A stretch of DNA of 64,000 nt from Ephemerocybe angulata (taxonomy: Eukaryota > Basidiomycota > Agaricomycetes > Agaricales > Psathyrellaceae): contig JAACJK010000111.1 of the NCBI GenBank assembly GCA_013368325.1, forward strand, positions 372,001-436,000. Reading direction: 5' to 3'. The translations under genes and the position numbers were made by a program. Below, piece after piece: positions 12,022-23,479 of this stretch; the first letter of the stretch is position 1, and each line of letters begins with the position of its first letter. A model generated the notes under the pieces. It worked only from the letters and a program-made list of their open reading frames with translations, had not been told where the DNA came from and made no database searches.

Positions 12022-13265
12022 ATGTCCTTCGGTTCTTTTTCTGCTGATGTCATGATGCCGCTGTCTCAGACTGTGGAATTGCTACAGCCTAGTCTTCGGA
12101 CCGCACTGCCTATTAGGTATCCGATTGTGGGTAGTTCGCCGTGGTCTCTCGAGGTTCCTACTATCTTTCCTTTACGGTTCGGTCCCTTTCGGTTATCCTA
12201 TGCTCTGTACCCTGTACTCCTCCGAATGTTAAAGGGGATAAGCTTCTTATATATCTTTTTCTTTACTTGTAGCTTTGGTCGATGTACTTAAGCGCCCGCG
12301 ATGCGTTCTGGACTCCGGCAGCGATCGATCTTGGCGTCGACAAGGAGCACTGGGCTGCGAGCATGGACGATGGGGAGAAACTGATCGCGTCGCGCGCTCT
12401 CGGGTTCTTTGCATCTTTCGATGGACTCGTTGCAGACAGTATAGCAGGCAGACTTTACCGGGAGGTGGCCTATATAGAGGCCAGGTATTTCTACGGCTTT
12501 CAGATAGTGATGTGGGTGCAGCTCGCTCTTTGGATGGTCGTATTGATTGACTTGAGCACAGGGAAAATATTCACGCGGAAATGTTCGCTAAACTCATCGA
12601 TACTCTGCTTCCCGAAGACGCAGACCGGGAGGCCCTTCTTCGCTGGTCTACAGGTGTACCCAGCATCACTTTCAAGCATACATGGGCGTCTAAATGGATA
12701 CTCGATAGTCGTCGATCTTTCCCAGAGCGTTTAGTAGCTTACGTGTGTGTGGAAGGAGTCTTCTTTTCTGCCAGTTTCGTCGCTCTATCTTGGTTCAATC
12801 TCCACAACAAAATGCCTGGAATGTCTCGATGTACCGATCTTATGGTCAGAGACGAGACCTTGCACGTGGAGTTCGCGTGCGCTCTACTTAGGTGGCTCAG
12901 CGCACGACCGATGGCTGGGACCGTGCGTAGTATCGTCAGGGAGGCGGTGGATATCGAACTGGACTTTGCTATAGGTGAGCGATGGATGTTGTCCTCGAGA
13001 AGTTACATCATGTTCAATCGCGGAAGACCTTCTGTCGCATTCAGACTCGCGGCTCAATCTGTATGACATGCATCAGTATATTCGTTACACAGCAGACATG
13101 TTGTTGACTGCAATGGGGTACGATGCCGCGTACGGGGATTCCAATCCGGTTGGTCGATAAAATACCGTCTTTTGATGACCTGTCGCATCCTCATTCGAAT
13201 TACAGTTTTCGTTTTTGCCTTCTACGCTGCGACCGTCCTCATTATCAGAGCCAAGCTGCGACTAG
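12022..13265 (+). CDS. Ribonucleotide reductase small-subunit (R2) paralogue with Phe at the radical site
   Basis: Five exons: 12022-12126, 12273-12511, 12562-12974, 13027-13148 and 13206-13265, giving 312 aa with all phases consistent. It is recognisably class I R2. The Trp pair of WSMYLSARDAFW is present (W37, W48). Metal ligands can be read at D85 (FFASFDGLV), E116 and H119 (ENIHAEMF), E179 (VEGVFFSASF), and E213 and H216 (RDETLHVEF). The residue that carries the tyrosyl radical (Tyr in xENIHSEMY of normal R2) is Phe123, codon TTC. The C-terminus stops soon after NPFSFL, so the usual final 50 or so residues, including the tail that docks on R1, are missing. The last exon is the least certain. 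An R1-like gene with matching losses lies at 42838-45954. It could be an Ic-like R2, a regulatory subunit or a decaying paralogue. Confidence 0.85.
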
Positions 13266-13499
13266 TCCGCCTGGGATCTTGCCAGTATACTGGACTGATC
13301 CGTGCGATCCGCAGTGCCCAGCGAACGTTCCCCGATGTACTTTTGCTCTGTACCATAAGTTTATGCATTTTGAAGGGCTGTCCCTAAGAATCTCGTCAAA
13401 GATTAGCCAGTTCCCTTCTTGGTTGTAAAAGGGCGGATAGGATGAGGTAAACTGGCCTTCAGGACGTTGCGGTGGCTGCTGTATTGTCTAAACCATGGC

Positions 13500-14350
13500 T
13501 TGAGGTAACCTCTAGACCCTGCAGTCGTTGAAGGGGGTCATTGTCGGGACTTGTAAGAGGCATGATAGAAGGTCAAACCAGACGTGACATCTACGCACTG
13601 CACCGCCCGATATGACTCGCACACGGTAAAATTCGTAGATGCCCCTCATCAGGTAGACGCTTTGAGGGTCGGTAAGCGTCGATTGGGATGCAGGAGGCCG
13701 CAGAAAGAGGTGTCGATACAGGCGACCTGAGCACAAAACGTATAGAATAGGTTGCAGATACACAGCCGCGATACAGAGGAAGCTAGAACTGTATCTGTGG
13801 TAGAGGGGAAGGGGCGCTCCGTATCGTTGCTGTAGATGTTTCTGGGTAGCAGGGCGGAACATCGCTACATGCGCCGCCCGTGTGTGCGAATCTTGCGCCT
13901 GAAGCTTTGTACCAGTCTTTGGAACATAACATTCGGCTCTGAAGATGGACGGTTTTATCGTACCATAGAGCGGTAAAACCGAAGCAGGCTCTGAAAAGAG
14001 ATATACAGGTCCACCAGTTTCCGCCGATCACGACAAACATCTGGGATGCCCACCTACCCGCTGGGTTTTCTGAATCCACCACGAGGGCATACTTGGGATG
14101 CGACGGGCTGGCAAGGCGCTTCGCTTCGCTCAACCGCTCCACGACTTCGGCCAGGTCCTCGATTTCGGTTCCGAGGCGGGGGTTGTTTTCTTGGGGGAGA
14201 CGCAGCAATGCTATTTTTTGCAGTGGCGAAGGACCCGAAGGCGGTGGAGGGCCCCTTCTGATGTGACCACCAGAAGGGCTAGCATAGCGATTACTTGTCG
14301 ACCGTGTTTGCTGTTCTGGAGGATAGCCTGGCGGAACGGAAGGTGATGAT
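13500..14350 (-). other. Weak minus-strand ORFs, unrecognised
   Basis: Overlapping open frames lie on the minus strand at 13512-13862 and 13783-14208. The first has hydrophobic stretches; the second contains a helical segment (TEIEDLAEVVERLSEAKRL). No family is recognised. They may be exons of one gene or remains of one. Nothing here decides between those options. Confidence 0.2.
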
Positions 14351-14599
14351 GATGGGCGATATACGACATCTCGAGAATTCCACTAGCCTCGAGGCGTCGC
14401 TGTTCCGTTCAAATGATAAGTCGGGTTATTCGAGGGCGGTGGAAGAGTACCCTGGGGACCAAGAGACAGAGGAACAGGGATAGGGCGGTCCCGGTCGTCG
14501 ATGATCCCTGCAGATGACCCTTCTGAATATCAACTCCTTCTCCTTCTTTTTCTCGCGTTCTGGGATCGACATGGAACTGGGTCGTGATACATCCCCCTT

Positions 14600-17500
14600 C
14601 TAGATCGGCTTTGCTCCTCTAGAAGGTCCGGCATTTGGATTAACAATGCGTACATATGAGGAGTGGTCGGAAGGTGGAGGTGGGTGGGACGACGAAGATT
14701 GGGAGTGATGGTGATGGACAATATGGTGGTGATACATAGGCGGTGGCCGACGGTGATGATGGTGACCCGTCGATCGTTCGAGTTGGTCGATGTCCATCTG
14801 TTCTTTCTCTCGCTCCCTATCCATCTCCTTTTCCCGGTCACACTTCTCCCTCTCCCGTTCGCGAGCACGGATCTTTTCTTGTCTTTCCCGCTCCTGCATA
14901 ATCCAATCCTTCTCGCGTTGAAGCTCGCGAACCCTTTCCCTCTTTGATGTTGCCCATGCTCCCGTATCCACCTCTTCTGCTCCTGCTTCTCGTTTGTAGT
15001 CTATCAAGAGGATGTCCTCTTCGTTCTGCCCAATCAGGCTTTGCATCAGAGACGTAGGTCCCCATACCCATCCCTGGGCCTAGCCATGTACCAGGAGGCG
15101 GCTGGGGGCCCTCGCGGGGGTGCTTCATAGCAACCTCTCCGTTCGAAGGTACGGCTCTTGACTGGGATCGCCTGTCGCCCATGGGAGCCTGCTCTTGCAA
15201 GTGATTCGCACCGGAGGAATACAGGTCGGTCCTCCATTCCTTCCCTGACCGAAATAAGGGTGGTGAGGTTGGTGAGGTTGGTGTGGGCCACCCGTCGCAG
15301 GCCCAGCGAGCTCGAGCTCACGCTCTCTTTCTCGATCCAACCGGCCACGTTCGAGAGGGTGGTGGGGTGATAGCCGAACATGGTGATTCGGGTTGCTCGC
15401 AATAGGGCGACTGGGGCCTGGCGGATTGTGCCGGGCGGAGGACCCGGGAGGTAAGGGTACTTGCCACTTGGGATTGGCCCACTCACTGAATGGTGTTGTG
15501 TTGGTCGACCGTAAGGGTCGTAATGAGTAGGCGGTTCGAAGCCAGCGGGTTGACTTGAAGGACTGGCAGCGTTCATCATCGAACTGCGGTGGTGCCGACT
15601 GTCGTAACTTGAGTGTCTGCGGATTTGGAGAAGGAGTTCCAGGTCCTGGGAGACGTCAGCCGATGACAGAACAGTGAGCTCGGGATAGACAAGGTCGCTA
15701 GACTGGAAGGGATACTCCAACTTCTGCTTTGAGTAGCCGTTGGAGAAGGGAAGGGTTGTTATGATCTTCCTAAGGGAAGGAGCGGGGGGGAACAGATGTC
15801 GGTGGCAGAGGGATGCTGCGAACTTTTCAGATGTCAGTTGCAACTCTTGAACGACGATGCTAAGGTACGCACTAGGTTGGGGTGGCTCAGCAGCGCGATG
15901 CTCTCGCTCCAGTTTTCTTCGCTTGCGATTGGTTTCCGAAATCATATCGGTTTGGAGGTGGTCACGTTCGAACTGGTGCTTGGAGTTCAGAAACGGAAAC
16001 GGAGAGGATATAACGAGAAACACACCTCCCACCACTCCAGGTAGCGCGATCTTCTGGACGTCGTCTCTTTCCTATGCCCGCAATCTCGTAGAAGCGCTTC
16101 TTGTTGGCCAATTCAAGACGCTTGTCTCGCCTCTTTGTCGATTCCGCGAGCAGATGGAGCATTTCAGGATGATATTCTAAATGAAAGCGTCAGAATGCAA
16201 ATATCGCGCCGAAGGTACGCGGAACATACGTTGTTTAACCAGATCTTCCTCCCAAGCAAGATTGTCCGTCTTCTCCAGATAAATCCGCTCTCGAAGAGTT
16301 GTCCACTTGTATTCGATGGTCGCAAGAACGTCGAGAGTTTCAGCACAGTGAGTAGGATGCAGGTCTGACTCCATCTCGTTATCGTGTTCCATATCGTCGT
16401 CGCCATTCTCCTTCTCATTCTCGTTCTCTTCGCCTTCAACATCAACATCGTCGTCAAGGTCAACGTCGCCCGTTGAGCGGTTATCGTCATCGTTGTCGTC
16501 TTGGCCTTCTGCTCCGCCATCCTGGTCTTGGGCCATTTCGGTATCGACATCCTGTTCAATGTGGATGCTTTCCTTCCCTCCTTTAGCAGAAGGTTTCGGA
16601 AGGCTTTAGGATGGGCGATTAGGGTCAGCGAGGCTTCACGCGAAGTGAAAGCCGAGGTGGTGCTGCTGCGTGGAACATTCGCCGTGGGTCCAGTATTGGT
16701 GGCGATTACTGCATTGACGAAGTCCAGTGGCCTGCGTCCGCGGGACTTGGCTGCACCAGTTGCTCGGGTAGGGGAGCGGGTCGGAGAGGGGACCGGAGCT
16801 TGAGTAGCAGGGGACACGGGTGTGACGGGCGCCAGGGATTGTGGTTTGCTCGTTCCAGAAGGACCGTCGGCCCTTGGGTTTGCGTTACCGGCAGATTCAG
16901 GTTTGCTGTCGTCAACACAGTCGGCTTTGGACGAGGCTTTTCCATCCCGTGAGTCAGAGGCTGGCTTCGCTGGATGTGAGTCCGAAGTAGAAGCGGGCGG
17001 TTCGGTGGCGGCACCATTCGCAAGGCGTTGCTGCTTTGCCACTTTCGCGAGAGCCTTCTTCTTCTTCTTGCTAACGTAGGGTGTCCCGTCCGAGTTCCTA
17101 TCGCTCCACGCAGAGTCATCGGAGCCTGACGTAGTCGAAGGAGAGCCAACGGCGAGAGTTGGGTAGCCGTAGTTGTCAACATCGTCGTTGTTGTCGCAGT
17201 CTTCGCTGTCGGCTTCGTCTGTTTCCATGGCGGCCAAGGGGCCGAGAAGAGTTAGACGCCCCTGTGCTATCCGCAGGCGCACGTACTTCCTGGGTGCGTT
17301 TCAGATTGGCCACTCGTATAGGTTCTTCGAAAGTAACGGTCAGAAGCTTGACGTGGACGGTACGGAACAACTTACTCGCAGTCGCGTCGGCCTCCTCGTC
17401 GTCATCGCCCTCCTCCTCTTCCATCGCTTTTCGGAGGCGATGGAACATCCTCTTCTTCTTCCTCTTCTTCTTCCTTTTCCTCCTTGCGTGTCGCCTCCTC

Positions 17501-17938
17501 CTCCGCGACTCCCAGAGTTCTTTGCCCTTTGCTCTCCCAACCCCACATCGGGGCAGGAACAATGCTGCTGCGTTTGCGCTTTCGCGTCTTCGTTGGGCGG
17601 CGCGAAGGCGGTGGCTGTCGTTTGTCAGTGTCGGGGGCGTCTTCGTCTTCCTCGTCTTCTTCCTCGTCGTCATCACGGGTGGACGAGCATTTCTTGTTCT
17701 CGTGACTGTTGCAGCTGCCGTTTTCCTGTTCCGGTGAGTTCGGAGAGTTCACAGCCTGAATCCAGGCCGGTAGCGCCGCTGTTGGCGGGTCTGGGGCTGT
17801 CGGTGAGGGATGAGCCCGAGGGCTTGCTGGTCGAAGCGGAGGATCTGGGCTGGGGGCCTCCCAGTGATCGGGCCGGTGCCGGCTTGGAGAAGGCGAGGGC
17901 GATCTAAGGCTGTCGGAGGAGATTGTCGAGCCAGTCAT
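14600..17938 (-). CDS. Sds3/Dep1-like subunit of a Sin3-Rpd3-type histone deacetylase complex
   Basis: A multi-exon gene starting at the ATG at 17938 and ending at the stop at 14600; not every splice is resolved. Reading 5' to 3': a Ser/Pro-rich and acidic N-terminus (17938-17440), a segment with VHVKLLTVTFEEP (about 17360), a long low-complexity stretch (17230-16560), then the Sds3-like domain. That domain starts with TLDVLATIEYKWTTLRERI near 16340. It continues after an intron (about 16215-16164) with RRDKRLELANKKRFYEIAG near 16130, as in Sds3/BRMS1/Dep1 proteins. The C-terminal part (about 15046-14600) is an Arg/Glu-rich coiled coil followed by a His-rich tail (GHHHHRRPPPMYHHH). It would act in nuclear transcriptional repression. 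It appears to be a conserved single-copy gene inside the accessory region. Confidence 0.75.
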
Positions 17939-18086
17939 GGCTGCGCGGAGACGGTGTCAAGACAGGGCTGTGGTAGACAGTGAGCAAGGATTAAGTGTGT
18001 GGAGGACAACAAAACACCGTGTGGAGCACGAGCAGCGACACACGGTCGCGATGACGAGGCGAGGGCAAGTCAAGCGCCCGCTCGTA

Positions 18087-18811
18087 TCATCGGAGTGCTT
18101 CTTTCAAATCAGCGATGAGACGGCGGCAGCTGTATCGATAACACAATGGATCACCGAAATTGGTAAGGAAGGCCGACTTGTTCGGGTGTAGCGGCGTCAC
18201 CGTGTTTAGCGCCCGTCGGTCGAAGGAGATTGCCTCGTCCGACGCTATCGTATCCGTGATCGCCTTTGCCTTCTTCATGAGGATGTTGCCTAGGTTGCTG
18301 GGAATGAACGGGTCGCACGGCGTTGGGTATGACAAGGACGCGTGACGGACGTATGAGATTGCGTGGTCCATGTCGTTCGTCAACTTGGTCGGCTTGTACC
18401 TCTCCCACGATGCTAGGTGGAGCGGGTTAGTTGAGATCTGGTCGAAGAGAAGACCCCGGTAGAGAACGATGACTTCGTTGAGGTCGTGCGGCTGGTTGTA
18501 ACGCGTGAACTGGGTCCAGAATGCACTGGCCAGCTCGTTCATAGAATCCGCGTGATATCCAGCGCCTTGTGCCAGTATGGTACGGCCTACTCAAGCAGCT
18601 TGCTCTCGCCCGTGACCACATACTTTGCCCATATGGCGGAGGCAAACAGGTGTAGGCTAGGGGCCGCTTCGTGCGTTATCTCGGACGGAACCTTTGCTTC
18701 TTCGAGGACGTTCGACACCGACACCTTGAGGTAGGTGAGGATGTCGACGACGTTCGACATCGTATTCACAAGGAAAAAGCTGGAATCCCGGGGATCCTTG
18801 TTTTTGGACAC
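18087..18811 (-). pseudogene. TPR-protein fragment
   Basis: Minus-strand remains of a tetratricopeptide-repeat protein of the type found with CHAT or NLR domains in basidiomycetes (LNEVIVLYRGLL, then LIADLKEAL). The frame is broken. In the segment read from 18640 to 18540 there is an in-frame TAG after ESKLLE, and a further frame change is needed to enter the 18542-18087 frame. A near-repeat of gacaccttgaggtaggtgag occurs at about 18718 and 18807. No start or effector domain is preserved. It ends about 150 bp from the start codon of the Sds3-like gene. Confidence 0.6.
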
Positions 18812-19834
18812 CTTGAGGTAGGTGAGAATGTTGTTTTGGTGATCGAATCCAGACAGTCAGCGCGCTTCACGAGGTTGCTGTCCCGATCTCGTCGAGCGTG
18901 TCACGGAGAATGTCGAGTTCCTTCAAAAGAACCGCCGCGGACGCAGTCTCAATTCGCTTCGGTTTCCATCGCAAAAACGCGATGCCTTGACAATGTTATA
19001 ATCAGCGAGAGCCTCCATCGCCTCCGGGGAGAACAACATTCACCTTCGTCATGACACGACTCGTTTGATGAGAACACCCTCTGAATTAATAGAGCCTCAT
19101 CTGGGAACTTCTTGTCGGACTATAGGCGGTCGGGGAAGGGGTAAACAAATGCCCAGAAGACCAATTCAAGCGACTCGCCTGTTCAAGGTAGACTCCAATC
19201 GCGTTCATGTATATCTTCCGCAAGAACCTTCGCGTCTGAAGGTCCAGATCCCTTAGGGTGATCGTGAACGGCATGTTTGCAAGTGTATCTGAAGGGCGCT
19301 AAATCGAATTTTACCGGAGAGCGTCGTCTTGACGCTCGGGGCGCCTTCCAGGTGCACCTTGCCTCCTTTTCCGCGCTCTGGCTGAAGGACAGCGTCAGGT
19401 TAATGTCCTCTCGAAGCTCGCAATGCCCCAATACGGTACGGTCAGCTGTGTTGGCCGTTTTACTGTGCCTCCTTTGTGATACACTGGTCTGTGGCCTTTG
19501 AGTAGTTTGGGCGGGGATGTTGGACTGGTGGTCCACTGGTAGTGTAGTAGACTAGGACGATAAGAGAGAAGGCGCGTTAGGACATGTTTGGCTGCAGCCT
19601 CGATGCTTAGTCAGCATCTCGGACCTTTTTGCTACGCGCCGGCCGTAAATAGATTAGATTTTCATCTCCACAGGATGCGTTCTGAGATCCGTCGTTGCTC
19701 TTGCTCAGAGCAGCATCCACTCAGGTTATTCACGCCGTGAGGACGGGACTTTCAAAGGGTTTTGATCAGGATGTGTACCTCGTTTGACGAGGGATGTTCT
19801 CGTGGATAGTACGTGGTCCGTTAGTTATGTGTGG
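18812..19834. other. No intact gene; possible further relic
   Basis: Short minus-strand frames (for example 19183-19536) show protein-like stretches such as REDINLTLSFSQSAEKEA but no recognisable domain. They may be the decayed upstream part of the TPR gene. Nothing else is seen. Confidence 0.3.
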
Positions 19835-20167
19835 CTTGTCAGTAGTGATCACCGCGGGTTGACCCCGGGTCACGGCGCAGCAACCCGCACCCGCACCCGG
19901 GCTAACCCTACCCGTGAAACCGCGGGTTTACCCGCCAAAACGAACCCAAAAACAGCCAAATCGGACGAGATTTGGCTGAGATATGGTTCATTTATGTCCT
20001 AGCACATAAATGGGCCATATCTCGGCCAGTTCTCGTCCGATCTGGACGTTCTTGGGCTTGTTTTGTAGGGGACGGGTTGGGAAATGCCCACCCGCACCCG
20101 CACCCCACGGGGTACAACCCGCGAACCCGTGCGGGTCGCGCGACCCGTGGTGATCACTACTTGTCAG
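19835..20167. mobile_element. hAT-type MITE with perfect 8-bp target duplication
   Basis: A 317-bp element (19843-20159) flanked on both sides by the 8-bp direct repeat CTTGTCAG (19835-19842 and 20160-20167). Its ends are inverted repeats, TAGTGATCACC followed by GCGGGT or ACGGGT. The interior is rich in acccgcacccgc. It also holds a second, longer stem: cggacgaga...agatatgg...catttatgt pairs with acataaatg...ccatatct...tctcgtccg around 19955-20045. The whole element can therefore fold back on itself. The 8-bp duplication and TAGNG end suggest a hAT transposase mobilised it. It has no coding capacity. Confidence 0.9.
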
Positions 20168-20309
20168 AGGTACTAACCTTGCCTTCTGCCTAACCACCTT
20201 ATCTACATCAAGGCTGTGTGATAGCTAAGTACCTACGTAAAGACAGCCGTCCGTGGGGGGTATAAGTAGGTGCCGTTTGACGGTGCAGTTTTCTCATGTC
20301 TTTTCTACA

Positions 20310-21959
20310 ATGCCCACTGTTTCCACTCATCGTGCTACTTCTCCCTCTCGGACTCCCCTATCCCTCGGTTTGGACGACGCGTTCCAGACCTTTGTGACGA
20401 GCAACGACGTCCCGAATCAAGTTCAGGCCGCCTGTATCCGGTATCGGGCCCACACGCTCACTTGTCAACTGTCCTTTTTGGCTGCACAAACGGCCTGGTT
20501 GGAGGATGAACGCAGAGGTTATCTATCGGCTCTCTCGGCTGTTCGAAGGTTGCCCTTAGAATTGCTAGGGGAGATTTTCAAGCTACTCCTACCTTCCTTC
20601 CTCAACGCCGCCGATAGACATGCCATGTTCAATTTGGGCAGGGTCTGCTCGAGATGGAGGGACGCGCTGTTGAACGTTCCCTCCCTCTGGCGGGGGCTCA
20701 TCCTGGGGCCGTGCGCCTGTAGTCTCCATGGCACGAGGCGGTCGGCGCGTCGTCACGCAGGAGATTACGGGAAATTGGTTGCTTGGTTCGCGAAGGCAGG
20801 GGGGGCTCCAAAAGGTCTCATATACAGCTCGGCCGATCTGCACTGCCGTTGTACGCGCGGAGGTCGATGTGTGTCGGTTGATCCGCTGGTGGTTAGGTTG
20901 ATCAAGGAGGGACCTCAGCTCGATCATTTCTCCCTCCAGGTGTCGAGCATCAGCTGTTTCAGGGCTTGGATGGCTGCTCTTGGGTTCCGCTCAGACAGCG
21001 GTCCTAACCCTCTCGGATCCTTGCGATCATTTTCGCTGGATTTCGTAGATGAAACGCCGCAGATTTGGGACGACGGGAACGATCCAGCAGCGTCCGTATT
21101 CAAGCTCCTCCCCCTTGTACCGGCATTGGGCGTGTTCCTCCCTTTACGCGACTCTGCGTTTGACGAAGAGACGGATGCTTCAAGCTGTCTGATCAATATC
21201 CCTCCCACTGTGCTCGGACCTCTGGTGTCTCTCACCATCAGATGGGATTGGGAGGGGTGGCATCTGTTTGACGTCCTGGCCCAATGCCCCGCGCTTGAAA
21301 TGTTCACTCTCGACTTGAACCGCAGCGAGCCTTTCGACGAGGGGCCCCCACTGGTTCCTTTGAACCTCATATCACTGCGTTCGTTCAGACTGGTTAAAGG
21401 AGGGCTCAGGATCCTGGAGTTCATGCGAACACCTGCACTGTTATCCTTGGATCTGGAGTTAAACGTCAGGCGCTTCGAGACGGCCGAAGCGTCTGACAGA
21501 TTAAAGCGTTTCTTGCAGGCGTCCCAGGCGTTGGGGCGCCTCAGGTACCTTCGAATTTGCGAATTGGTTGGAGCGCCGGGCACCGTCACTATCGTTCTTC
21601 CTCCGCTTCCATCCCTGCGTCATTTGGTCTTGGACAGTGGAACGGCTTGCGGTTATTACTTTGGCCCGCCGTCTCTTGACCGGGAAGGCGTCTATGTTAA
21701 CGTCAACCTCCCTGCTTTGCGTCATCTCGAGCTGTTGAACTTGAAGCGGAGCGAATATGCGTTGGCACATGAAATCAAGTATCTTCAGCGCAGAGTTCGG
21801 GGGGAACCGTGCATGCTAACTGTGTCGTACGCTATAGAATCGACGGTGACGGAGGCGGACCTGCAGTGCACGGCCCGATCGGGCAGGTTCGCAACCCCCC
21901 TTTCGATCCAGGTCGTCCCGCCTGTCGATTACGAGGAAGAGCGCGATCTCACCTTATAA
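20310..21959 (+). CDS. F-box-like protein, copy 2
   Basis: Single-exon ORF, 549 aa from the ATG at 20310. The open frame extends upstream only to a GTG, which lies before a TATA-like gtataagtagg at about 20270. It aligns end to end with the F-box protein at 2323-3963: an N-terminal VTSNDVPNQVQ segment, an F-box-like domain (VRRLPLELLGEIFKLLLPSF ... VCSRWRDALLNVPSLWRG), then a leucine-rich region ending ERDLTL. Sequence is clearly homologous but well diverged, so the duplication is not recent. GTACCTAC occurs at 20229-20236. The hAT MITE lies about 140 bp upstream and the second cyclin gene about 570 bp downstream. Confidence 0.85.
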   Translation: MPTVSTHRATSPSRTPLSLGLDDAFQTFVTSNDVPNQVQAACIRYRAHTLTCQLSFLAAQTAWLEDERRGYLSALSAVRRLPLELLGEIFKLLLPSFLNAADRHAMFNLGRVCSRWRDALLNVPSLWRGLILGPCACSLHGTRRSARRHAGDYGKLVAWFAKAGGAPKGLIYSSADLHCRCTRGGRCVSVDPLVVRLIKEGPQLDHFSLQVSSISCFRAWMAALGFRSDSGPNPLGSLRSFSLDFVDETPQIWDDGNDPAASVFKLLPLVPALGVFLPLRDSAFDEETDASSCLINIPPTVLGPLVSLTIRWDWEGWHLFDVLAQCPALEMFTLDLNRSEPFDEGPPLVPLNLISLRSFRLVKGGLRILEFMRTPALLSLDLELNVRRFETAEASDRLKRFLQASQALGRLRYLRICELVGAPGTVTIVLPPLPSLRHLVLDSGTACGYYFGPPSLDREGVYVNVNLPALRHLELLNLKRSEYALAHEIKYLQRRVRGEPCMLTVSYAIESTVTEADLQCTARSGRFATPLSIQVVPPVDYEEERDLTL

Positions 21960-22526
21960 CTACTGATATCGCTCTAGCATCATTGTATCTTGTAGTATCT
22001 TGTAATCTAAATTTTGCTCTCCTATTACACCTGGTGTTGGATGCAGGCGTAGCTGTCTCTATTGTGCCTCATTCAACGAATCGCTCGTGATATGAAAAGC
22101 GCTAAAACTTCAGCTTTCCGGCGCCCTGAAACTATTCTGAGGGCATAGAAAGTTCAACGCTGTTTTATTGAACAAATAAACACCCTCAATTACATATCAG
22201 ACTCTCTTTTAACCCAAACGAAGGGTTCAAGGCTTAGCAGGAGCTCGCTCACCGATCGGAGTTGCTTCGGATGGATGCCGAGTCTAAGAGATGCCGAAGT
22301 CCGGAAATCGCCTTTACAGAGTGTGGGAGAGCCGATGGAGGTATGGTGCTGACCTCTCTCTGCATGATACTCAAGGTGGGTACCCGTCTATAAATGGTAA
22401 TTCTATCCTGCTTACCTTACCTTCTCGCACTGCTGAGGTGCATACCTTCGAGGAAATGGGTAGATCTCTTCCAAGCTGCTATATAGTTTATGTATAGTGT
22501 CCTCTTGTTCGGACGTGTTCCATTCC

Positions 22527-23315
22527 ATGCCTCGCGCCCATCGTGAATCGTTCTCTGAGCTTGAGGACCGAGCTCGCCTTTGCGCTCGTCTTATCACGCA
22601 CGTGTTTAGTTGTCCTGAACAGCATTCCGTCGGGCGTCGGAGGCTTCCTATCCTTCCTCGGTTTATTGCAAACATCTTCCGGAAAACGGATCTGCACGCT
22701 TCTGTTTCGTTCGTCGCCCTCATATTCCTCATGAGGCTCAAGGCCCGGTTTCCGGCCTCTCGCGGCAAGTCTGGGCATCGCCTCTTCGCCTCAGCCATCA
22801 TGCTTGCCGCCAAAACGCTGCACGATGCAACCTATTCTAACAAAAGCTGGAGGACGGTCGTCGGCGGGTTTTTCTCTCTTAGGGAGCTTAATCAGATGGA
22901 GCGGGAGATGTGCAAGTTTTTGGATTGGGACCTGCTTTTGGAGAAGTCGGATCTTGCTGCATTCGAGCAGCTAGTGATCGCAGGGTACTCTCAAGAGAGT
23001 CGTCATTATCCTATCATACCCTTGTCGATGATCTCCAAGCGGTTTAGGTCGGAATCCGGTACCCAGCTTCCAGACCATGGTGAGCATCGGGCTGCTATTT
23101 TCCGTCACTCTTATTCATCCGAACTGACTGTTGTAGGCATTGCGCTTGAGCGCCGGTGCAGTCCGGAACCCGAGCCACGAGCGCCAGCGCTCGTTGATTC
23201 AAACGGGCTCTCACAACCTGATACCGATTCGACTCCCTTCGGCGTTGGAGATTCGAACCAACCGCACCCCCTGGCTCCTCATATGTACTCAAGAGTTATT
23301 CCGTCGACTTATTAG
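22527..23315 (+). CDS. PCL/PHO80-type cyclin, copy 2
   Basis: Two exons, 22527-23079 and 23137-23315, over a 57-bp intron (gtgagc...ttgtag, phase 1), giving 243 aa. The intron length is a multiple of three and has no stop, so retention would add 19 residues. I call it an intron because the paralogue at 4596 has a phase-1 intron at the same codon. The cyclin box is clear (GHRLFASAIMLAAKTLHD, NQMEREMCKFLDWDL). Both copies end STY*. It would bind a Pho85-type CDK. A GGTGGGTACCC element at 22375-22385 is followed closely by a TATA-like ctataaat. Confidence 0.82.
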   Translation: MPRAHRESFSELEDRARLCARLITHVFSCPEQHSVGRRRLPILPRFIANIFRKTDLHASVSFVALIFLMRLKARFPASRGKSGHRLFASAIMLAAKTLHDATYSNKSWRTVVGGFFSLRELNQMEREMCKFLDWDLLLEKSDLAAFEQLVIAGYSQESRHYPIIPLSMISKRFRSESGTQLPDHGEHRAAIFRHSYSSELTVVGIALERRCSPEPEPRAPALVDSNGLSQPDTDSTPFGVGDSNQPHPLAPHMYSRVIPSTY

Positions 23316-23479
23316 GATAATGCCGCGAGGGACGACAGCAGATACGCACGCGATCGTGTATTTACAAGACGTACTTCGCAGTAATGTGGTACTTGTGGTC
23401 TAATTCCTAGTTCGATAGCTTGGTCGTTTGGTCGGTGCGGTTGTGGCTACATGTTCGAAGCTTCGGCAGCGTATATGGT

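Noticed and set aside
17159..17907. Long plus-strand ORFs of 192 and 244 aa
   Set aside because: They are antisense to the acidic, low-complexity N-terminus of the Sds3-like gene; biased composition keeps several frames open.
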